64,000 nucleotides of DNA from an uncultured Prevotellaceae bacterium (GTDB taxonomy: Bacteria; Bacteroidota; Bacteroidia; Bacteroidales; Bacteroidaceae). Below the pieces are notes generated by a model that worked only from the letters and a program-made list of their open reading frames with translations, made no database searches and had not been told where the DNA came from. The translations under genes were made by a program, and so were the position numbers. Within the stretch, counting starts at the first letter, position 1, and the number at the start of each line of letters is the position of its first letter. Shown here in pieces: positions 7,301 through 15,010 of the stretch. The DNA lies in contig ONCH01000002.1 in the NCBI GenBank assembly GCA_900316265.1, forward strand, positions 54,989 through 118,988, written 5' to 3'.

Positions 7301-9945
7301 ACGACCATATAGACTCTGACCACATTCTTGCCACAGTGAATAGCCCTTCCGACGGCGAGGAAACCAACTTCGGCCCCGTCACCACGACGGGCAAAGCTAT
7401 GTGCCTCTACTTCAGAGCATCGGCTTATGAGACGACCTACCAAGGCGTCGACCTTACCGTGACGGTGATGGAGGAACCGCGCTATAACGTCAGTGTGGCC
7501 ACAGGCATCGAGCACGGCACCGTTACACCATCGGGCACCTCGGCCTATTGGAACGACAACATCACGCTCACCCTGACGCCCGACGAGGGCTACACCATCG
7601 GCACGGTAACATGGAACGACGGCACCGACCACGTCATCACACCCGTGAACAACGTCTATTCCTTCGCCATGCCGCAGCACGATGTCACCGTTAGTGCTAC
7701 CTTCCTGGACGAAGTGGCTTACTATTGGGGCGAGGGCAACGACGGCTCGGCGGAGCATCCCTACGTCATCCGCAACAAGGCGGGCTGGGACTTGCTTGTG
7801 ACGAAAACGACATCCTACAATAATATTACCAATGGTAAATACTTCGAACTGTCTAAAAATATCAGCGATGTCACTGAGAGTGTTCTCTACTTTGGTGGCC
7901 ACCTGAACGGTAAGGGACATAAGATAACGCTGGCGATGAACGACAACAGCGGCCAGGCTAATGGCCTTATCTGGAGTGCTGCCTCCCCCTGTACCATCAG
8001 CAACCTCACGCTGGATGGCAGCATTGTGAGTCAGGGACAGTATGTGGGTAGCTTCATGACCCAGTCAAACCTTTCCGTCACATTCACCAACTGCCGTAGC
8101 AGTGTGGCCATCACTTCCTCATATTCGGGCAACGATTTCAGAGGAGGTGGCTTTATCGGCTACACCGGCGACAATTCTATCTTAATAGATTGTTGTGTCT
8201 TCGACGGCTCATTCACCAGCAGCAACAACCTCACTTTCTCTCTTTGGGTAGGCGGCAGCAAATATCAGATTACCCACTCCGCCTATCTTTATGGTGGTGA
8301 GGCGCACTTCTATAATGGTGTTAATGATAGTAATATTCTTGCCTATCGTCTGATGTTCGTCAGTCCTACTAGTCCTGCCATCGCTATGCGTACAGACGGC
8401 ACTGCCATCGGCAATGACGCAGGTATGATCTATGCCGACGGCTTTACCCTCGACGGCGATGAATACTACAAAAATGGCGCCACCGTTACCTTCGGCGTTC
8501 CCAAACTGGTTATCACCGCAGCAGATTACCAGTTCAGCACCTTCGCCAACTTCCCTGCAACCATCAATGCCGACGGCACGGCGAGTTTTATCATGCCTCA
8601 ATGGTATACCACCGCTACCATCACTGGCTTAGCGGCCTACTACATCGATGCCGACGGCAACGGGCAGTACTGTACCGACTTTACCGTCATAAAGAGTAGC
8701 AAAAGTTATGTTAGCTTCGGTAAAAATAACGAGGAGCACTGGTATGTAGTCACCGATGATGTTACCGTCAAGGGGAGAACCTACAGTTATGCCCTCCAAT
8801 TTAGCGGTGACACCCATCTCATCCTCTTCGACGGTGCCAGCCTCACTGCCAGCCTTGCGCTTCAAACAGTTTCGGGGCTGAAGAACATTGTCAAAGTCAA
8901 TGGTAATCTTACTATCTACGGACAAAGTGAGGGCACTGGTACGCTGACCACCAGCAATACTGTAAGTCAGACGGGAAGTAGTAATCATGAGTATCAAATT
9001 ATGGGAATTTACAGCTCTGGCAATATGACCATCAACGGCGGCATCGTTCAGGCCTCCGCTACCGATAATAGTAGTGAGAATAATTATACTTGTGGTATCA
9101 AGACAAATGGCGATTTTACCTTCAACGGAGGTCATGTCAGCGCTACAGCAAGTAACTCTTACAGAATTTATGGCCTCTATGCCGACGGCAGCATTACCCT
9201 GGGGTGGCGCAGTCCCTCGGACCGCTTCTATGCAAAAACATACAATAAAGATGTAACTATCCGCGACGGGCAGGCATTTTCAAACGGACAGTCTGTCTAT
9301 AGCGGCACTGTCAATAAAAATAATTTGAGCGCCAAGACGCTGCAGCCAGCAGCGGCTCTCGGCATGAACAGCGCGGGCATTTGTACCTATGCCAGCCCGT
9401 GTGCCCTCGACTTGAGCAATGTGAATGCCTACGTCGTTAGCAGCTTTAACAGCGGAAACAGCACGCTGACGCTGTCGAAGGTCACGGAGGCTCCTGCCAA
9501 TACGGGACTGCTGCTGAAGGCAAAGAACGACGAGCAGAAGGGAAAGACCATCGCCCTGCCACTCCAAGAGAGTGCAGAGGCAGTGGGTACGAACCTGCTT
9601 GTGGGTGTGCTAAGTGGCGCAACCATCGTGCCAAAGACCTATGGCTCATACACGAACTTCATCCTCGCCAACGGCAAATACGGAATCGACTGGTACACGC
9701 TGTCTGAGGCCGGTACCATAGGAGCGAACAAGGCATACCTGCAACTGCCTACGGCAGAGGTCAGCAGTGGTCGTGCATTCACATGGGTGTATGACGACGG
9801 CACAGCCACGAAGATGGAAAGACCCACCCCCGACCCCTCCCTGTATGGAGGGGAGTGGTATACACTCAATGGCGTGAAGCTTAGTGGTAAGCCCACAACG
9901 AAAGGATTGTATATCCATAATGGCAGAAAGGAGGTAGTAAGATGA
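4357..9945 (+). CDS. Very large secreted multidomain repeat protein (1862 residues)
   Basis: The signal peptide ends near QTAWA (residue 30). By eye the order is: an N-terminal beta region; an Ig-like unit at about 340-430; GLUG-like repeats (GGIVGANQG, YGGIVGKNW) at about 540-660; a Listeria-Bacteroides/InlB-type repeat at about 802-880 (FNKNHNDAEGTM, GGYTFSGWNTQ, LYAQWT); a CUB-like domain at about 888-1040 (KIYDDGG, GCQSKMVIYVP); a second GTVTPSG-type beta repeat at about 1045-1118; then long beta-rich regions. The C-terminus (WYTLNGVKLSG, KGLYIHNGRKEV) resembles short Prevotella surface-protein ends and type IX sorting motifs. Asn/Thr/Gly-rich composition and C-ending codons differ from housekeeping neighbours. 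The likely role is adhesion or glycan binding; no enzyme motif was seen. A palindromic element (9821-9856) is inserted just before the terminal motif. Confidence 0.8.
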   Translation: MKRLMNKQLNLVLAVALTIVALATGQTAWAESTWTVTNNNGNSNTFTIKRSETGYVQKVLYRTISLSAYAGQHFTAKYGELEFKEDEDTKTVTVNELSPTGAYLYYTNGTTVKYGFEVTDRAGFRLDYAERSKTWGTSVPASGIFDEKELNIHSNPITVTDGGYAQAYHSVNVGNYYTAAPKSYLTAVGAQLRMTVTFDAREKDDGYQYIQIYANTTADADHTDTGAKNGNPGTINYSKYMAGFTIDGNVSSTYYPYTFPLTSKGSNCGYVAHPWSGNSNGNLEQQYFNTNCRATDGRLIIPTELTSLYVRFNASGNNSDTWYAQNVKAHIQAVDGTNPTKSAVSVNPGRHAKGNTVYVSVAFSEIVTSTNATLSTSWGPMTLEAGSGTNVLTFSTTIPQDATGNLNITGISGTIKDLAGKSLSGGVTASNLCSLDADFAYAINDFQQEDGNYLIKTHEDLIGLAGFVNSGNKCKNLTFLQVADIAFPHATNWNSSSSTENNYIAIGTYDNPFCGTFSGQAHTISGIRIYKSNTSNLGLFGAVMENGTVKRVNLVDARITAGHCAAGIVGRTYIATIEDCTVGDDVCIHTAQSEIQSHGGIVGANQGAPVRRCISRATLTVADGLNGCYCYGGIVGKNWSDTITDCIAEGVVIPDVNGRGAIVGYKENVGTLTRNYYRGCTVAGVANATGVGRGNGESSKTTSDVDGARALYAITLGTNVTIDRTPATDPLPGTNNMTYDNGADINGLAYAYAGATVTLGYSGNNIGYHVEYSTTAGTLEGNTLTMPSEDVTVSATVFANTYTVHFNKNHNDAEGTMGDQTLTYDVAQTLTANTFKRGGYTFSGWNTQTDGNGTSYTDEQEVSNLTDEDGVTITLYAQWTLRKDAVTLSVDPDIPEGTAGHYYVTFGRNSYGDKVLPLSTDDLAAGKNVFKIYDDGGKDGNHSSGCQSKMVIYVPKGYIIQVAGTVWTEYYPELVFLSVFDNDHIDSDHILATVNSPSDGEETNFGPVTTTGKAMCLYFRASAYETTYQGVDLTVTVMEEPRYNVSVATGIEHGTVTPSGTSAYWNDNITLTLTPDEGYTIGTVTWNDGTDHVITPVNNVYSFAMPQHDVTVSATFLDEVAYYWGEGNDGSAEHPYVIRNKAGWDLLVTKTTSYNNITNGKYFELSKNISDVTESVLYFGGHLNGKGHKITLAMNDNSGQANGLIWSAASPCTISNLTLDGSIVSQGQYVGSFMTQSNLSVTFTNCRSSVAITSSYSGNDFRGGGFIGYTGDNSILIDCCVFDGSFTSSNNLTFSLWVGGSKYQITHSAYLYGGEAHFYNGVNDSNILAYRLMFVSPTSPAIAMRTDGTAIGNDAGMIYADGFTLDGDEYYKNGATVTFGVPKLVITAADYQFSTFANFPATINADGTASFIMPQWYTTATITGLAAYYIDADGNGQYCTDFTVIKSSKSYVSFGKNNEEHWYVVTDDVTVKGRTYSYALQFSGDTHLILFDGASLTASLALQTVSGLKNIVKVNGNLTIYGQSEGTGTLTTSNTVSQTGSSNHEYQIMGIYSSGNMTINGGIVQASATDNSSENNYTCGIKTNGDFTFNGGHVSATASNSYRIYGLYADGSITLGWRSPSDRFYAKTYNKDVTIRDGQAFSNGQSVYSGTVNKNNLSAKTLQPAAALGMNSAGICTYASPCALDLSNVNAYVVSSFNSGNSTLTLSKVTEAPANTGLLLKAKNDEQKGKTIALPLQESAEAVGTNLLVGVLSGATIVPKTYGSYTNFILANGKYGIDWYTLSEAGTIGANKAYLQLPTAEVSSGRAFTWVYDDGTATKMERPTPDPSLYGGEWYTLNGVKLSGKPTTKGLYIHNGRKEVVR
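9821..9856. repeat. In-frame palindromic element PE-1, copy a
   Basis: GACCCACCCCCGACCCCTCC, then CTGTAT, then GGAGGGGAG. Arms CCCCTCC (9834-9840) and GGAGGGG (9847-9853) pair. It is read in frame as RPTPDPSLYGGEW inside the large surface protein. Related copies are at 52933-52954 and 58901-58932 in unrelated genes. Confidence 0.8.
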
Positions 9946-10121
9946 AAAAGAGATATATGACACCCGCCATGCAGGTAGTGAAGATACAGCAGCAGTGTAA
10001 GCTATTGGCAGGTAGCGGTGAAGGTATCCATACCGACGATCCACATACCCCTGGTAGCGCCCTCGCCCCTGAGTTCGACCTCGATGAGTTCGATTTCGAC
10101 GAGGAATATCTGCAGTTCTAA
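9942..10121 (+). CDS. 59-residue peptide of the Prevotella LLAGSG type, coupled to the surface protein
   Basis: ATG overlaps the stop of the large gene (ATGA), which implies translational coupling. The peptide begins MKKRYMTPAMQVVKIQQQ, then KLLAGSGEG, and ends in a very acidic tail (FDLDEFDFDEEYLQF). Short proteins beginning MKK-Y-xP-xxxVV with an LLAGSG-like motif are common beside surface-protein genes in Prevotella. To my knowledge their function is unknown. The Gly-Ser-Gly motif after a hydrophobic-basic leader is reminiscent of a processed precursor peptide, but no peptidase or modifying enzyme is nearby. Confidence 0.72.
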   Translation: MKKRYMTPAMQVVKIQQQCKLLAGSGEGIHTDDPHTPGSALAPEFDLDEFDFDEEYLQF

Positions 10122-10136
10122 TAAAAAGGGAGAAAA

Positions 10137-10354
10137 CATTTAACCTATTAACATAGCATGCCTCAAACCCTTTGTACATCGGGGTTTGAGGCATGTTAAA
10201 TGTTTCGCAAACATTTAACATACTTCTAACAAACTTCAATTTTTGGGCTCAAAAAAACATGTTAAATGTACGTTAATAGTCGGGACAACTATTAACATGG
10301 CTTGAGCCCTTTATTTATCGGGGGTGAAGGGGTGTTATGTTAATAGGTTAAATG
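10137..10354. repeat. Nested inverted-repeat element built from two 8-bp words
   Basis: Word A (CATTTAAC) and word B (CTATTAAC) and their complements A', B' recur in this order: AB at 10137-10152, A' at 10195, A at 10212, A' at 10261, B' at 10272, B at 10289, B'A' at 10339-10354. The outer copies form a 19-bp terminal inverted repeat (10137-10155 with 10336-10354). Inside are two further hairpins: ATGCCTCAAACC with GGTTTGAGGCAT (about 10158-10194), and GGGCTCAA (about 10245-10252) with TTGAGCCC near 10302-10309. The region lies between convergent genes, so it may terminate both, but it is far more elaborate than a terminator. Confidence 0.75.
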
Positions 10355-10365
10355 ATTTGCGGAAA

Positions 10366-10482
10366 TATAGCTAATGCGGGCGAAGATACAGCTAATATGG
10401 ATCGTAGATAGCTGTAGCTGGTATACTAAATAGGCTAATACGGAGACAGATACAGCTAATACGGAACTGGCTACAGCTAATA
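10366..10482. repeat. 21-bp tandem array, copy 1
   Basis: GCTAAT recurs at 10370, 10391, 10434, 10455 and 10476, with a degenerate GCTG unit at about 10411-10417. That gives five clear units and one degenerate unit with a 21-bp period. The unit is roughly GCTAATACGGnnnnnGATACA. The last unit reads GCTAATAAA. It is followed by CCCCC and the end of the kinase gene. A related array lies at 32015-32092. It is read here as a non-coding repeat. Confidence 0.8.
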
Positions 10483-10499
10483 AATAACCCCCTATACTT

Positions 10500-12425
10500 T
10501 TACTTCGGCATCTCAACGATGAAGCGGCAACCGTCGCGGTAGTCCTTGTCGTAGATGAGGTCGCCACCAAGGGTCAATGCATGGCGCTTGCTCAAAGGCA
10601 AGCCGAGGCCGAGACCCTCGGTGAGGTCGTCGATCTTGATGAAGGGCTTGTAGAGCAGGTCGTCGGCTTCGTCGGGCAGTCCGGTACCGGTATCTTCGAT
10701 GGTGAAGTTGACGGTGGTATCGCTCTCTGACACGTGCAGGTGGATGTGCTCTCCGTCAGAGAACTTGGCGGCATTGTAGAGCAGCTCGCGGATGGTACGC
10801 ATCAGGTAGAGATGGTTGGTGAGTATCTGCACGGCATCGGACAGGTCGGTGGTGAACTGAATCTCCAGACCTTGGAAGTGTTCCTTGGTGTATTCGATGC
10901 ACTCGCGGGCTATCTCGTTGCAATAAACTTCATCCTGACGATTGCCCATCAGCTTTTGGGCGCTACCTGCCGACGAGCTGTCGAAGAGCATGAGAATCAT
11001 ACGCTTCAGGTGGATGGCGTTATACTTCATCATGCCTGTGGCGATGCTCAGGTCTTCCTTGATGTATTTCTCGTCCGTTTCCTTCTTCTTCTTGCTACTG
11101 ATGTTATTCAGCAGGACGTCGGCAAAGCCCGTGATGACGTTCAACGGCGTGCGTATCTGGTGCGACAGGTTCTGGATGAAGAGCGTCTTCTTCTCGAGGC
11201 TCTTCTCAGCAATCTCTATGTCGTGGGCATGTCGTTCGTTATGCTTCTGCATCTCTTCTGTCTTCTGGCTGATACTGCCAATGCGCTCCTGTAGCGACTG
11301 CTGCATGGCCACGAAGCTGTTTTGCAGCTGACCGATGTCGTCCGTCTGGTCAGACAGTGGAATAGGCTCGTCGTAGTCACCTTCTGAGAAGCGCTGTGTG
11401 TATCTCAGCAGTCGCTTGATGGGACGGGTGGTCTGGCGTACTACCTTGTTGCAGAGCCAGAGAATCACTAATAGTCCGACGAGAATCAGTGCTATGATGA
11501 TATAACCCAGTCGTTGATAACTTGCCAGAATTTCGCCGTCAGGACAAACCATTGCCATACTTGCGGTGGTGCCTGGTACTGGCTGGTAGCAGACGTGGTA
11601 TCGCTGGCCGTTTATTTCGACATGCATCATGCCCTGCTTGCCTGCTGTCATCTGATGTCCCAAGGTTATGATGTCAGCATTCTTCTTGGGGTCGGCATTG
11701 GTGAAGATGGTCTTACGGAACAGGCGTGTCGTGTCAGGATGGATGAAGTAGCGTCCATCGGCACCCAGCACCACGAAATAGGCATCTGAGTAGGAGGGCT
11801 CTATGGAATAAATGCTCTTGGCCAGCTCACTAAACAGGAAGTCGGTGTTGATGAAGCCCATGATGCGACCCGTGCTTGAACGCACAGGGCGACAATAGGC
11901 ACCTACGGCCTGTGTATAGTTGATGGCACCTTCCAACTGCTCGCTGAAGGGCTCTATCCAGAAGGCCTCGCCTGTCCGTGCGGCTTGTTGATACCACTTC
12001 TTATTGAAATAATCAAAGTCGGTTTCGCGCACCGAAGATACGGAGTCGCCTTCTTTGTAGCTATAGACAGAGAAGGAGCGTCCATATTGTGGGAAGACGT
12101 TAGGCGTGGCGCTGACGTAACAGCCTACGACGTTGGGGTTGAGGCTGACGATGCGTTGCGTAACCATCTCCATCGACTCTGGTGTAAACGACTCCTCCAG
12201 CATCCATACATTGGCATCGGTAGAGTTCTCGATGGTGTTCATGAAGTTCTTTACGCGCTGGAGCGCTGTCTGCAGTACGCTATTGGAGCGTTCAACCGCC
12301 TCTTTATGAATGAGGTATCTGGACTGCAGGTAGAAGATGCCTAACGACAAGATGAAGACAGGCACTGCCAGCAGCATGAGGCTGAGGCTTAACTTGCGAG
12401 AGAGGCTTTTGCTAATTTTACTCAT
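10500..12425 (-). CDS. Cache-domain sensor histidine kinase
   Basis: This 641-residue inner-membrane kinase has TM1 at about 12-32, a periplasmic double-Cache sensor to about 285, TM2 at about 292-315, HAMP (TTRPIKRLLRYTQRFSEGDY) and a coiled coil. HisKA follows, with the phospho-acceptor His422 in NLSHQIRTPLN, then an HATPase domain: N box RELLYNAAKF, G1 DTGTGLP, G2 GLGLGLPLSK. It has no receiver domain, and no response regulator is in the window. It is the last gene of a three-gene operon and overlaps the upstream gene by 8 nt. A small-molecule ligand (organic acid or amino acid) is typical of Cache sensors, but the ligand is unknown. Confidence 0.9.
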   Translation of the reverse strand: MSKISKSLSRKLSLSLMLLAVPVFILSLGIFYLQSRYLIHKEAVERSNSVLQTALQRVKNFMNTIENSTDANVWMLEESFTPESMEMVTQRIVSLNPNVVGCYVSATPNVFPQYGRSFSVYSYKEGDSVSSVRETDFDYFNKKWYQQAARTGEAFWIEPFSEQLEGAINYTQAVGAYCRPVRSSTGRIMGFINTDFLFSELAKSIYSIEPSYSDAYFVVLGADGRYFIHPDTTRLFRKTIFTNADPKKNADIITLGHQMTAGKQGMMHVEINGQRYHVCYQPVPGTTASMAMVCPDGEILASYQRLGYIIIALILVGLLVILWLCNKVVRQTTRPIKRLLRYTQRFSEGDYDEPIPLSDQTDDIGQLQNSFVAMQQSLQERIGSISQKTEEMQKHNERHAHDIEIAEKSLEKKTLFIQNLSHQIRTPLNVITGFADVLLNNISSKKKKETDEKYIKEDLSIATGMMKYNAIHLKRMILMLFDSSSAGSAQKLMGNRQDEVYCNEIARECIEYTKEHFQGLEIQFTTDLSDAVQILTNHLYLMRTIRELLYNAAKFSDGEHIHLHVSESDTTVNFTIEDTGTGLPDEADDLLYKPFIKIDDLTEGLGLGLPLSKRHALTLGGDLIYDKDYRDGCRFIVEMPK

Positions 12426-13986
12426 GGGCTACCTCCTTTCTGTCTTCTTCTTTCTCGATTTCCAGGGCTTCAATCATGTGGTCGAGCAGGTCGAGGATAA
12501 TCTCGCTCTGCTTCTTGATGACTTCCACCTCGTATTCTGCTTCTGCGGAACTGAGGTCCTGATAGTTGTTGCTGAGTTTGGTAACGCTGTGCTCAATGAG
12601 GTCAGACGGCACAATCATCTGTGTGGTCATGTAATTCAGGAAGGCAGTCTTCATGCGATCCGAACCCTTGGCCTGTCCTACAGCCCTCTTGAGATCCTCA
12701 CTGCGCTGGGTCATTGTGGCCGTCATCTGTTTCAGCTCGACAGACTTGCTGGCCAACGACAACTGCATCTGCAGGAAGCGGTTCTGCAACTGGCCAATCT
12801 CGTCCTCTCGATCTGTACGGGGAACCTCCTCATAGTAAAAGCCGTCAACAATACGTTGTGCCGACCATGTCAGCATGCGCAACGGTTTCATCTGCCGGCG
12901 AATCACGATGCGGCAGAGCAGGAAGAAGAGAAGCACACCGCCAACGGTAATGAGCAGCACTAGAAAGACGAGGTGGTTGTATTCGCCGACAATGTCGTCC
13001 TCTAAATATACCAGTCCGACACTCCATCCCAGCTTATCCATGGGGATGCCCAATTCATTGGTACCCAGTTTGGCTGCCTCGGTAGCCCACGAGCGCTGGA
13101 AGGGTTTATAGAAGATATACCAGTCTTCGTTATCCTTGTGGAATGTCTTCCTGCCTGTCTGCCCTGACAGCATAGCTTCTGCAGCCTCCCTCACGCTTTG
13201 CGTGTCATCGCTCTGTTGCAGGTCGAAGACGGTTTCCTGCTTGATGAGTTTCTGTTCGTCAGGATGGACGATAAAGGAACCGTTATGTCCCAACAATACA
13301 CTATAGCTGTGGGGGAAGGGCTTGATGGAAAGGATAGCCTGTGAAACCAATGAGACGGGTACGTCAACAGCCAGCACGCCAATGATTATCTTCTCACTCC
13401 TTGTCTCTAAGTCCTTATCTCTTTGATAGATGGGCAGACAAAACGAGAGTGTCACACCCTCGTCTTGCTCTTCTGCCAACGGGTCCGTCCAGGAGGCATG
13501 TCCCGTTTTCATCGGTGTCGTGTACCACTCCTGCTGGGTGTAGGGCTTTGAGCCAAACGTGTTAGCGATGGTTAGCGTTGATTCACCAGCTTCATGCCCT
13601 TTCTTGTGAACATAGGTCATGAACAGCTCCTGCCCTTTATAATAATAAGGGACAAAGGCGATGGCACAGCCAGAGACATAGGGGTTGTTCTCGATAATCT
13701 CCCGACAGTAGTCAGTCATACGGTCTGGCTCGTTCAGATGGCCCTGCATGTCGAAATAGACATTAAAGGCCGTCTGCTCTACGCTCATCAGAATGTTGTC
13801 AATATGCTGTACGGTACCCTCCAACTTCTCTTCGGCATCCTTGAAAGCCTCTTCTTTCAGCGCCTGGCGCGAGAAGTAGAAAAGAACCGTCAACGACAGA
13901 AAGAGCAGCAGTATGATTTCGCATACCACTATCAGATTGAGTCTGATGGACGTGTGGGGGAGGTTTATCTTAAACAGCTTCAGCAT
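12418..13986 (-). CDS. Cache-HAMP protein with a degenerate histidine-kinase end
   Basis: The 522-residue protein has TM1 at about 16-36, a double-Cache periplasmic domain, TM2 at about 330-350, HAMP (RQMKPLRMLTWSAQRIVDG) and a coiled coil. It then has a HisKA-like helix pair in which FLNYMTTQMIVPSDLI takes the place of FIQNLSHQIRTPLNVI in the next gene. The phospho-accepting His is Thr and no ATPase domain follows. It is probably a sensor subunit or pseudokinase that pairs with the full kinase at 10500-12425, from which it differs by 8 nt of overlap. Alternatively it is a decayed paralogue; the intact frame argues against that. Confidence 0.85.
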   Translation of the reverse strand: MLKLFKINLPHTSIRLNLIVVCEIILLLFLSLTVLFYFSRQALKEEAFKDAEEKLEGTVQHIDNILMSVEQTAFNVYFDMQGHLNEPDRMTDYCREIIENNPYVSGCAIAFVPYYYKGQELFMTYVHKKGHEAGESTLTIANTFGSKPYTQQEWYTTPMKTGHASWTDPLAEEQDEGVTLSFCLPIYQRDKDLETRSEKIIIGVLAVDVPVSLVSQAILSIKPFPHSYSVLLGHNGSFIVHPDEQKLIKQETVFDLQQSDDTQSVREAAEAMLSGQTGRKTFHKDNEDWYIFYKPFQRSWATEAAKLGTNELGIPMDKLGWSVGLVYLEDDIVGEYNHLVFLVLLITVGGVLLFFLLCRIVIRRQMKPLRMLTWSAQRIVDGFYYEEVPRTDREDEIGQLQNRFLQMQLSLASKSVELKQMTATMTQRSEDLKRAVGQAKGSDRMKTAFLNYMTTQMIVPSDLIEHSVTKLSNNYQDLSSAEAEYEVEVIKKQSEIILDLLDHMIEALEIEKEEDRKEVAHE

Positions 13987-14013
13987 GGGCTTCCCTTTTT
14001 ACTTTTTACCCTT

Positions 14014-14922
14014 TTACTTCTTCTCTTTAGCCACTACGATGGCTACTGACCAGTCGACATATTCTATTGGACCATAGAAGACTGTTGAGGGAACGTCGTC
14101 AATCGTCATATCGACGGTGCCAGACTTTCCATTCTCCAGGTCGCGAATGAGGTGTTCCTCCGTCAGCGCTACCTTCTTGCCTTCCGGTCCGGCTATGCAA
14201 CTGCCGTCCTTGTTGACGACAACGGTAAAGAAGTCGTTGGTGCTGGCAAAGAGATGGCTGTTCAGCATTTCGTTGCTCTTAATGCTGGCATCTATACGCT
14301 GCAACTCCTTGGCGAGCCATTCGAAAGTCATATCAGCACCACAGACACAAATCAGTCGCCCAGCCTTGTCGTAGATAGGCTTGACGAAGGTGGTGTAATG
14401 GCCGCTGATATTCGTGCCATCATAGTAATAATAGGGCTCAGACCAGAAACTCTTGTTGGACTCCTTGGCACGGATGTACCAAGGCGACTTGAAATAGTTG
14501 TGGCGGGCAGAGCCTACCAAGCGCACTTCAAAAGCGCTGCTGTCAACATGGTGTACATAGGGCTCGAACCATCTACCCTTCTGGGGGAAATAGTCAGGTT
14601 CAAAGGCAGCAAAATAGCCGCGTATCTCTGGATTCAGACTGGTCTTGCTCTGCAGGGCTGTAATGACGGCCTCTGGTGAGTCGAGGTGTTTCTCTACCTC
14701 GTCGAACTCGTTCATGGCATTCATCTCCATGCCATGAATGGTCTTGGCCAACTTCTCTGCAGCGATATTCATGATGCCCGCATAGCGTGCATGATACTCT
14801 GCCTTGACAGCCTTGGAGCATACCCAATATGATATTCCAGCCAGGGCACAGCAAACGACTAATACGGTCAGTATTGCATACAGTCCTGTTCGTTTAGTGC
14901 TTTTTTCTGATGTCTGTTCCAC
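14014..14922 (-). CDS. Stand-alone Cache sensor protein without output domain
   Basis: It has one TM near the N-terminus (LYAILTVLVVCCALAGISYW) followed by a periplasmic double-Cache domain; motifs WFEPYVHHVD, SPWYIRAKES and FWSEPYYYYDG match those of the two downstream sensors. The protein ends at EYVDWSVAIVVAKEKK without a second TM, HAMP or kinase. The frame extends up to 14964, but the first codons (TTG TAT TTT TG) are the promoter's -7 box, so the GTG at 14922 (MEQTSEK) is the better start, giving 302 residues. It is the first gene of the three-gene Cache operon, 27 nt before the next. Confidence 0.8.
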   Translation of the reverse strand: MEQTSEKSTKRTGLYAILTVLVVCCALAGISYWVCSKAVKAEYHARYAGIMNIAAEKLAKTIHGMEMNAMNEFDEVEKHLDSPEAVITALQSKTSLNPEIRGYFAAFEPDYFPQKGRWFEPYVHHVDSSAFEVRLVGSARHNYFKSPWYIRAKESNKSFWSEPYYYYDGTNISGHYTTFVKPIYDKAGRLICVCGADMTFEWLAKELQRIDASIKSNEMLNSHLFASTNDFFTVVVNKDGSCIAGPEGKKVALTEEHLIRDLENGKSGTVDMTIDDVPSTVFYGPIEYVDWSVAIVVAKEKK

Positions 14923-14953
14923 GGTTAATGTATTCTTTGTAGCAGTTAGGCTA

Positions 14954-14961
14954 CAAAAATA
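14954..14961 (-). promoter_or_regulatory. -7 box of the Cache-sensor operon
   Basis: CAAAAATA reads TATTTTTG on the minus strand, about 31 bases before the GTG at 14922. Its overlap with the most upstream possible start decides against that start. Confidence 0.6.
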
Positions 14962-15010
14962 CAAAAAATAGCAATATTGTGTCTATTACTTCTTTTGGTT
15001 TTAAATATAT

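Noticed and set aside
5137-7920. Long open frames on the minus strand (5137-6663 and 6691-7920)
   Set aside because: They lie fully inside the secreted repeat protein, have low-complexity Val/Gly/Ala/Asp-rich translations and no domain. They arise because the sense frame rarely uses codons that give antisense stops.
10734-12963. Plus-strand frames over the kinase genes
   Set aside because: Antisense shadows of well-supported kinase genes; no ribosome site, promoter or recognisable family.
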